Shown here one piece after another: positions 23,648 through 29,182 of a stretch of 29,182 nucleotides of DNA (positions are counted from its first letter, which is position 1; every line of letters starts with the position of its first letter). Position numbers and translations under genes: made by a program. The DNA is taken from assembly GCA_011389605.1 (NCBI GenBank), contig JAABTZ010000003.1:1-29182 (forward strand), in the 5' to 3' direction. The notes below the pieces were generated by a model. That model was not told where the DNA came from, searched no databases, and was given only the letters and a program-made list of their open reading frames with translations. This DNA is from Desulfobacteraceae bacterium (lineage in GTDB: Bacteria > Desulfobacterota > Desulfobacteria > Desulfobacterales > Desulfosalsimonadaceae).

Positions 23648-24133
23648 CTCTTCAGTGTCCAGCTCGTCTTCAAAATAGACCATGGAGGTTTTTTTCAGCT
23701 CCCGGGTGGAAAACAAAAGAGTATAATCATTGACCCCGGTCTGCCGGGAAAGCTGTTTTGCAAGCTCCCGGCAGGTTTCCCGGTCTCTTGCGTGAATCAT
23801 GGTGTAAAGATTATAAGGCCACTTTTCATGGCTGTCTCTTCTGTAGCAATGGGATACGGCCGGGTTTTGGGCCATTTTTTGCCCCACCTTGTCCACCGTG
23901 CTTTCGTCTGCTTTCCAGGCCACCATGGCATTGGCGGTAAAACCGGATTTCTGATGGCGCAGGGTGGCGCCGAATCTTCGAATCAGTCCTCTTTGCTGCA
24001 GATCACGCAAAACCCAGAGCACGGTGTTTTCCTCCGAGCCGACGCGTTCTGCAATTTCCCTGTAGGGCCTGGCCGATACGGGCATGTCACCCTGTATGGC
24101 TGCCACCACTTTTTTTTCCAGATCGTTTAACAT
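23645..24133 (-). CDS. ahbB: Lrp/AsnC-type siroheme decarboxylase subunit (AhbA/AhbB family)
   Basis: A 162-residue protein with an N-terminal winged-helix like Lrp/AsnC (YREIAERVGSEENTVLWVLRDLQQRGLIRRFGATL) and a C-terminal ferredoxin-like domain (EKWPYNLYTMIHARDRE). The LIRRFGATLRHQKSGFTANAMVAW segment is what I associate with AhbB, which with AhbA removes two acetate carboxylates from siroheme to give didecarboxysiroheme in the alternative heme pathway of sulfate reducers. I cannot exclude the AhbA paralogue. The partner subunit is not in the window. AGGT lies 9 nt before the ATG. Confidence 0.82.
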   Translation of the reverse strand: MLNDLEKKVVAAIQGDMPVSARPYREIAERVGSEENTVLWVLRDLQQRGLIRRFGATLRHQKSGFTANAMVAWKADESTVDKVGQKMAQNPAVSHCYRRDSHEKWPYNLYTMIHARDRETCRELAKQLSRQTGVNDYTLLFSTRELKKTSMVYFEDELDTEE

Positions 24134-24218
24134 GGGTTTTTACCTAACCGGCCGGGGGCTGCAAGTCAAGAAATTTCCTTGTATCTGCGGCAAACCTGAA
24201 AATCGTACAGTTCAGGTG

Positions 24219-25301
24219 TCATGAGAAAAGGGTTTTGATAGCTGCTTCATTAGCCCGGCACACGCCTTTTTCAGTAATAAATCCGGTAACCAGGCGCGCC
24301 GGGGTGACATCAAAGGCATAATTGGCTGCAGCACTGTTTTCTGGCATTAAAAGATTTTCAGGACTTTTTTTGAAGCCGGGCATGTAGCGGATCTCATCTG
24401 GATCACGTGTCTCGATAGGAATTTCACCAACACCGTCGCGTATCTGCCAGTCAAAGGTGGATGACGGCAGGGCCACATAAAAAGCAATGCCGTTGTCCCG
24501 GGCGCAAAGAGCCTTCAGGTAGGTGCCGATTTTGTTTGCCACATCACCGGTGTAGGTGGTGCGATCCGTTCCAACGATGACCATGTCCACCATGCCATGC
24601 TGCATGAGATGGCCGCCGGCATTGTCGGTAATCACAGTGTGCGCAACATTTGCAGCCCCCAGCTCCCAGGCTGTTAGCCTGGAACCCTGGTTTAAGGGCC
24701 TTGTTTCATCCACCCATACATGTACAGGAATACCATTTTCGTGTGCTGCGTAAATCGGTGCCGTGGCCGTGCCGCCTTCAATGCATGCAAGCCATCCGGC
24801 GTTGCAGTGGGTCAGGATGTTGACAGGTTTTCCGGGTTTTTTATTCGCGATTTCCCGGATCAGCTCCATGCCGTGCTTGCCGATTTTCCGGGAATTTCCC
24901 GCTTCCTGTTCTGCAATTTCAGCAGCCTTTTGCCGGGCGGCCCTGGCTCTTTGTCCTTCTGGTGCGGCAAGTGCGGTCTCGATTGCCTGATCCACTGCCC
25001 AGGCCAGGTTGACCGCGGTGGGCCGTGCAGCGCGTATCCGCCCTGCCTCCCGTAATGCTGAATTCTGGTTGCCCGGATGTGCTGCAAATGCCAGGTGGAC
25101 TCCGTAGGCTCCTGTCACACCGATTAAAGGAGCGCCCCTTACCATCATATCACGGATGGCGAAAATAACATCATCCACGGTGGCCAACTCGGTTATGACC
25201 ATTTCGTGTGGCAGGCTTCGCTGGTCTATGATCATGATCTTCCCGGTGTTGTCATCCTCCCAGATAGGGCGGGCGGGTCGGGATTTAGACTGTTTTGTCA
25301 T
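24219..25301 (-). CDS. mtnA: Methylthioribose-1-phosphate isomerase MtnA
   Basis: A 360-residue enzyme of the methionine salvage pathway, eIF2B-alpha-like fold. It interconverts 5-methylthioribose-1-phosphate and methylthioribulose-1-phosphate. Diagnostic segments are MMVRGAPLIGVTGAYG near residue 52, ILTHCNAGWLA (catalytic Cys), and IVGTDRTTYTGDVANKIGTY (catalytic Asp). Length and order are normal. Its ATG overlaps the stop of the preceding gene (ATGA), so it is cotranscribed with that small gene. No other salvage gene (mtnP, mtnK) is seen in the window. Confidence 0.95.
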   Translation of the reverse strand: MTKQSKSRPARPIWEDDNTGKIMIIDQRSLPHEMVITELATVDDVIFAIRDMMVRGAPLIGVTGAYGVHLAFAAHPGNQNSALREAGRIRAARPTAVNLAWAVDQAIETALAAPEGQRARAARQKAAEIAEQEAGNSRKIGKHGMELIREIANKKPGKPVNILTHCNAGWLACIEGGTATAPIYAAHENGIPVHVWVDETRPLNQGSRLTAWELGAANVAHTVITDNAGGHLMQHGMVDMVIVGTDRTTYTGDVANKIGTYLKALCARDNGIAFYVALPSSTFDWQIRDGVGEIPIETRDPDEIRYMPGFKKSPENLLMPENSAAANYAFDVTPARLVTGFITEKGVCRANEAAIKTLFS

Positions 25302-25669
25302 TTGTTTTCAGATTTTTTTCCAAAGGGGGTTTCAGGGAGGTTTTGCAATGATTTCTTCTTTGGGCGGCCCTGATTAGTTTTTTCCAAGACAAATTCCGAC
25401 CTTGCCTCGCCGTCTATCGGCCGGCGTGCTGATTTGGCCCAGTTAATAAGCTCGGCCACATCCACGTCAACGATTTCCACAGGGTATCCGGACTGGCGCA
25501 GGATGCGAAAGGCGTTTTGCGTATTGCTTTCCCACTGGGAATAAGTGTCATCCATTGTTTCGGCATCGTCTGCCACTTGCTTTAACAGCTCCCACTGCCT
25601 GCGGGAATACCAGGCCATGCAGATGGCATTTTCTTTTTTGTGCTTGGGCTTTTTTCTTCGTTTTTTCAT
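25298..25669 (-). CDS. Conserved-looking hypothetical protein, cotranscribed with mtnA
   Basis: A 123-residue protein with a strongly basic start (MKKRRKKPKHKKEN) followed by the compact segment ICMAWYSRRQWELLKQVADDAETMDDTYSQW and VEIVDVDVAELINWA, ending in a basic tail. I recognise the pattern as a widespread unnamed family in proteobacteria, but it has no assigned function. An upstream in-frame ATG at 25705 lies inside a strong terminator-like hairpin, so I start at 25669, although no ribosome site is clear there. Its stop overlaps mtnA by 4 nt. Confidence 0.75.
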   Translation of the reverse strand: MKKRRKKPKHKKENAICMAWYSRRQWELLKQVADDAETMDDTYSQWESNTQNAFRILRQSGYPVEIVDVDVAELINWAKSARRPIDGEARSEFVLEKTNQGRPKKKSLQNLPETPFGKKSENK

Positions 25670-25683
25670 GGGTACTAACATAA

Positions 25684-25724
25684 AACACCCGGGCCGGCTT
25701 TGCAAGCCTTGTTGCCCGGGTGTT
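25684..25724. terminator. Bidirectional terminator hairpin
   Basis: AACACCCGGGC and GCCCGGGTGTT form a perfect 11-bp stem, with an inner GGCTT/AAGCC pair in the loop. A run of T follows on the plus strand (25725-25731) and a shorter one on the minus strand. It lies just past the stop of the 25740-26111 gene. Confidence 0.7.
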
Positions 25725-25739
25725 GTTTTTTAAAAAAAA

Positions 25740-26111
25740 TTACAGCACGATGCGAAGATTATGCTGCTGACGGCGGAACTGGTCAACTTGCCGGATCTGC
25801 TGTCTTAAATCCGCGCATATCATTTTAAAATACCGTGTATCACCCTGCCGTTCCGGGGCAATGTTTTCATGATAATAGGCAAAAAGCGAGCCCGGAGACG
25901 ATGCATTTAACTTCTCCAGCAGCAGGGTCAGATTCCTGGCAATGCCGTAGTATTGCGTAACATCAACCGGATTGGCCAGGACTTTTTCCAGCAGGCGCTT
26001 GACCTGCCGGTATTCGCCGGGGTGTGCTGCAATGGCTTTTTGAGCCTTTTCCAGTGATTCCCGCCGCCGGTACCGTAATTCTTCCATGCTGGGCTGTTTT
26101 TTGTCTTCCAT
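25740..26111 (-). CDS. Hypothetical helical protein
   Basis: A 123-residue, charged, almost entirely helical soluble protein (EELRYRRRESLEKAQKAIAA, VKRLLEKVLANP, NLTLLLEKLN, then RYFKMICADLRQQIRQVDQF). I do not recognise a family. The ribosome site is a loose GGTGA about 8 nt before the ATG. Dispersed repeat copy 6 ends 13 nt upstream of the start codon, so the element or its fusion transcript contributes to this gene's leader. A strong hairpin follows the stop, separating it from the 25298 gene. Confidence 0.7.
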   Translation of the reverse strand: MEDKKQPSMEELRYRRRESLEKAQKAIAAHPGEYRQVKRLLEKVLANPVDVTQYYGIARNLTLLLEKLNASSPGSLFAYYHENIAPERQGDTRYFKMICADLRQQIRQVDQFRRQQHNLRIVL

Positions 26112-26124
26112 TGCATTGTCACCA

Positions 26125-26279
26125 TTGATGGCACCGTAAAAAGTCCAACATCTGCGTTATGCGCGATTTCTGAAGAATTCCACGTACGGTTAACTACGCT
26201 TCATTCCCCGGGATTTTGTGCGGCTTGATCTTGAACTTTTTACTTTGCCGTCTGAAATCGACTTTTTACGATTGCATCA
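26125..26279 (+). repeat. Dispersed palindromic element, copy 6 (~155 bp)
   Basis: Full copy from TTGATGGCACCGTAAAAAGTCC to GACTTTTTACGATTGCATCA. The inner arms are more degraded than in copies 2-4 (the loop has CCCCGGG instead of the usual arm). It lies 25 nt after the stop of the TmcB-like gene. It is the copy most similar to the solo end at 1911-1932. Confidence 0.85.
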
Positions 26280-26304
26280 CCCTTAGATGTCTTGTCATGC
26301 CGGC

Positions 26305-27627
26305 TTACATCGTGGCGCTTTCAGGATGAAATACATTTACCTCCTTTAAGTCATCATTGAGATAGGTCCTTTCATTGGGGCCCAGAATTCCCAGTGACAG
26401 GCAAATGATTGTCCACAGATGCACCACGCCGTAATGGGCTTCATAATGCTCGCTTAATTCGTGGATCTGGGCATGGCAATTGTGGCACCCGGCTATGCAG
26501 TAGTGAGCACCGGTGGCCTGGATCTGTTCATCTTTTATTCTGCCGAACTCCAGTCGGGCTTCCTTGTGACCAGACTGGAGAAAGCCGCCTCCCCCTCCGC
26601 AGCAGAAGTTGTTGGAACGGTTTGGGGTCATGTCAATGAAGTTTTCTTCACCCACGCAGGCCTTTACAACGTAGCGCAGGTCTTCTGCAATGGGATCTCC
26701 GTAGCTTTTTCGTATAATCTGGCAGGGATCCTGAACGGTGAATTTGACTTTCAGGTCTTTGTTCCAGTCCGAATTTACCTTGAGCTTGCCTTCCCGGATC
26801 CATTTGGCGTAATATTCATAGATATTTTTTATTTCAAAGTTGTGTTCGATGTTGAATTTTGGCAGTCCGGCCCGGACTGCGAAAGTGACGTGCCCTCATT
26901 CGGTATTGAGAAACGTCTTGCACCCCAGTTCATGGGCCTTGTCTGTTGATGTCTGGATAATATGTTTCCATGCATCGTCATCTGCCAGAAACATGCAGTA
27001 GTTCTCCCCGCCCCATCCTTTGGAGCCGTAAGTCCAGTTGGCCCCTGCCAGGTGCAGGATCTTCCAGAGGGGGACCATTTCGTCGGGCTCGGTTACCGGT
27101 TCGCGGGAGTTCTGGTTTAAGAAAAATTCAGCATCCTGCTTGTCAATAGGTGCTTCCATGTCTGCAAATTCAGGCTGTGCTTCCTTGTATTCCTCAAGTA
27201 CGTCTTCGACCACGAACTCGAAATCTTCACCTGTGGCCCCCATTGCGCTGCAGGTGTCGACCTTGAGGGCAAGGTCGCACGATCCTAAAATTCCCTTGGG
27301 CCGCTGATCCCTGGGCCAGCTTGCCCGGGCATGGTAGACCAGCTGGGGAATGTTGATTTTCATGGGGCATACATAAATGCATCTCTGGCACATCGTGCAC
27401 ATCCATACCCAGGAAGTGCTTTTGATTTCCTCATCCATGCCAAGAGCAGCCATGCGAAGAAATTTTCTGGGATCGAGTCCTTCCAGGCCTGTGGCCGGGC
27501 ATCCAGAAGCGCATGCCCCACAGGTAAGGCACAGATCCAGATTGCCCTCCTCGGGCAGGACCTGCTTTACCTTGTCCATGAAGATGCTTTTTTTGGCACC
27601 GCCAAGTTTGATTGGTTTGTCTGTCAT
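26305..27627 (-). CDS. tmcB: TmcB/HdrD-like CCG-domain Fe-S protein, probable selenoprotein (in-frame TGA at 26898-26896 read as Sec)
   Basis: Read through one TGA, the frame gives 440 residues. There are two 4Fe-4S ferredoxin motifs (CLTCGACASGCP; CTMCQRCIYVCP), then CCG-type cysteine-rich sequence: DPCQII, NNFCCGGGGGF and GCHNCHAQI, as in heterodisulfide-reductase-like proteins. From memory it matches TmcB of the Desulfovibrio Tmc electron-transfer complex closely over its whole length (e.g. KSIFMDKVKQVLPEEGN, FFLNQNSREPVTEPDEMVPL). Residue 244 is the TGA, in the context FLNTE-x-GHVTF, where homologues have Cys. Downstream sequence stays in frame and conserved, arguing against a dead gene. 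Start: AAAGGAGG 10 nt upstream. No tmcA, C or D lies adjacent. Confidence 0.83.
26862..26880 (-). promoter_or_regulatory. Candidate bacterial SECIS stem-loop
   Basis: On the minus strand a perfect 8-bp stem (GCAGTCCG with CGGACTGC) closes a 3-nt GGC loop. It begins 15 nt after the TGA, putting the loop G about 23 nt downstream, within the usual spacing for SelB-bound SECIS elements. Confidence 0.65.
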
Positions 27628-27865
27628 ATGCTCAAAGCCTCCTTTGGACCTTGTTTGCCAGGGCCCTTTTATAGTGTGGTTGCTTTAAAAAAATCGTCTC
27701 TTTCAAGTGGGTGTATGCTCAAAATAGTGGAGTCTGTTTTGTTCTGTCAAGGATTTTTAGCATGGTAACGTATCTTTGCTCCATTCAATAACAACAGGTT
27801 GATCTTTTTAGCGGAAAAAGTTATGCAAAGAGATCGGATAAAACAGCAGCATGGAGTGTTGAAAA

Positions 27866-28591
27866 ATGGTTGTTATACCAGCGGATGCATCTACATTGAT
27901 GGGGGAGCTGCATGCCATGGCCGACCAGGAAGCCGCTGCAAGATTGCAGCGGTTTTTCAAGACAGCCAGGGGTGAATACGGAGAGGAAGACAGATTTCTG
28001 GGTATCCGGGTGCCGGTACTGCGTAAAATGGCCCGGAATTATAGCCAAGTCCATATACATGCTGCAGGCCGACTGCTTCGCACACCGTTTCACGAAGCCC
28101 GTATGCTTGCTTTGCTTATTTTAATCGAACAGTTCCGTAAGGGATCAGACGAAGATCGTAGTGGTATTTACAACCTTTACATGGAACATACCGAGCATGT
28201 CAACAGCTGGGATCTGGTGGACGCTTCTGCTGGACACATACCCGGAGCCTACCTCAGGGATCGCAGCCGGGCGCCGCTCTATGAACTGGCCGCCTCGGAT
28301 CTGCTTTGGGACCGGCGCATCGCCATGGTTGCAACCTGGCCTTATATCCGGGAAAATGATTTCATCGATTCCCTTGGCATTGCTGAAATACTGATAAATG
28401 ACGATGAAGATCTGGTTCAAAAGGCTGTCGGCTGGATGCTGCGCGAAATTGGCAAGCGGAATACGGCTGAAGAAGAAGCTTTTTTAAAATTGCATTATAA
28501 GAAGATGCCCAGGACAATGCTGCGCTATGCCATTGAAAAATTTCCCGAAGAAAGGCGCCGGGAGTATCTCAGGGGGATTGTGCAGTCATGA
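27866..28591 (+). CDS. DNA alkylation repair protein (AlkD-like HEAT-repeat family)
   Basis: A 241-residue all-helical protein of the AlkD superfamily, HEAT-like repeats that remove alkylated bases without flipping them. Supporting segments are RFLGIRVPVLRKMARNY near residue 45, the conserved VNSWDLVDASAGHI (with the Asp expected to assist catalysis), and KAVGWMLREIGKRN. Family members also include non-catalytic DNA binders, so repair activity is likely but not certain. GGAG about 9 nt upstream supports the ATG. It is divergent from the TmcB-like gene, and the GGDEF gene starts 31 nt after it. Confidence 0.9.
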   Translation: MVVIPADASTLMGELHAMADQEAAARLQRFFKTARGEYGEEDRFLGIRVPVLRKMARNYSQVHIHAAGRLLRTPFHEARMLALLILIEQFRKGSDEDRSGIYNLYMEHTEHVNSWDLVDASAGHIPGAYLRDRSRAPLYELAASDLLWDRRIAMVATWPYIRENDFIDSLGIAEILINDDEDLVQKAVGWMLREIGKRNTAEEEAFLKLHYKKMPRTMLRYAIEKFPEERRREYLRGIVQS

Positions 28592-28622
28592 TTACAATGC
28601 CGTCACAAAACGGAGAGACCGG

Positions 28623-29182
28623 TTGCTGAATTCCAGTATTAAAACCAGGCTCAGCATGGGCCTGGGCCTTATCATAATGGCCGGATTTCTGGCTGTTGCA
28701 TCCTTGAATTATTACAGCCTAAGCGCTGTTTTAGACAAGGATTTCGGCTATGGAAACCAGTATGGCTTCAGTGATGAGAATCCCGCTGAAGCCTTGGGTG
28801 CAAGAGGAGACAGGCAGGCCATGAGGCCCCTGCTTCAAAGTTTTTATCTAACATTGCTCACAGGGCTTATTGTCACTGGCCTGGTAATTATTGTCAATTT
28901 GATGGTGATAAGCCGTTTCCAGGACCGTCTGGAGACGATGGCCACAACAGATGACCTTACGGGCATGCCAAACCGGCGTGCCTTTTTTTGTCAGGCTCAG
29001 CGGGATGTGGCTCAGGCCGGACGTTACAAAACACCGATTTCGCTTTTGATCATTGACGTGGATCATTTCAAGGGCGTCAATGATAAGCTGGGACACGAAA
29101 CCGCTGATCTGGTGTTAAAGGATCTGGCCGACCGGATTCGCATGACTGTAAGGGAAAATGATCTGACCGGCCGGATTGACGG
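28623..29182 (+). CDS. Membrane diguanylate cyclase (GGDEF), 3' end outside window
   Basis: Starts at TTG, with GGAG 7 nt upstream; no ATG suits the frame. About 186 codons are visible. There are two hydrophobic segments (LGLIIMAGFLAVASLNYYS and LTLLTGLIVTGLVIIVNLMV) enclosing a short periplasmic part of about 45 residues. The start of a GGDEF domain follows: TTDDLTGMPNRRAF, LLIIDVDHFKGVNDKLGHE, then NDLTGRIDG just before the GG(D/E)EF active site, which falls beyond the window. It should make cyclic-di-GMP if the signature is intact. It is cotranscribed with the AlkD-like gene judging by the 31-nt gap. Confidence 0.92.
   Translation, partial: MLNSSIKTRLSMGLGLIIMAGFLAVASLNYYSLSAVLDKDFGYGNQYGFSDENPAEALGARGDRQAMRPLLQSFYLTLLTGLIVTGLVIIVNLMVISRFQDRLETMATTDDLTGMPNRRAFFCQAQRDVAQAGRYKTPISLLIIDVDHFKGVNDKLGHETADLVLKDLADRIRMTVRENDLTGRID

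Noticed and set aside
27628..27865. Promoters in the divergent tmcB-like/alkD gap
   Set aside because: Several TATAAA- and TTGAAA-like hexamers occur, but none with acceptable spacing, so I did not assign one.

Overview
The window reads as ordinary chromosome from an anaerobic deltaproteobacterium (Desulfobacterota, most likely a Desulfobacterales-type sulfate reducer). Three things point there: a CCG-domain iron-sulfur protein of the TmcB/HdrD type, an Lrp/AsnC-like siroheme decarboxylase subunit (alternative heme pathway), and apparent use of selenocysteine. Base composition looks moderate (about half GC by eye, not computed). I see no prophage, CRISPR array, rRNA or tRNA.

Layout. 1-5.4 kb: the 3' end of a PAS/HisKA histidine kinase, a cupin, a CoA-type NUDIX hydrolase, a one-TM protein, a Tat-lipoprotein M48 protease with TPRs, and cyclopropane-fatty-acid synthase. 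5.7-10.1 kb: an MFS transporter, a cold-shock protein, a gene-free stretch rich in inverted repeats, two convergent SDR dehydrogenases and a CMD/AhpD-like protein. 10.4-17.7 kb: a PurF-like protein lacking the glutaminase cysteine, a SixA-like phosphatase, a terpenoid-cyclase-fold protein overlapping a hexapeptide acyltransferase, a small hypothetical protein, a DUF1848 protein abutting DusB, and a TetR regulator. 18-23.5 kb: QueF, a broken sulfotransferase, two radical SAM proteins and transketolase. 23.6-27.6 kb: the siroheme decarboxylase subunit, MtnA with a short upstream conserved gene, another hypothetical gene, and a TmcB-like protein split by an in-frame TGA. 27.9 kb to the end: an AlkD-like protein and the 5' part of a diguanylate cyclase.

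Two things stand out. First, six copies of an approximately 155-bp imperfect palindrome with terminal inverted repeats lie in intergenic gaps, plus truncated and solo ends. Every full copy lies between two genes transcribed the same way and within 34 nt of the upstream gene's stop codon, in either orientation. This looks like an undescribed REP/MITE-like family. Second, the TGA in the TmcB-like gene falls where relatives have Cys and is followed by a perfect 8-bp stem-loop at bacterial SECIS spacing, so the gene is best read as a 440-residue selenoprotein.

Most genes are single housekeeping or stress functions. Likely transcription units are DUF1848-dusB (zero gap), the cyclase-like gene with the acyltransferase (23-nt overlap), the 25298-25669 gene with mtnA (ATGA overlap), and alkD-like with the GGDEF gene (31-nt gap).
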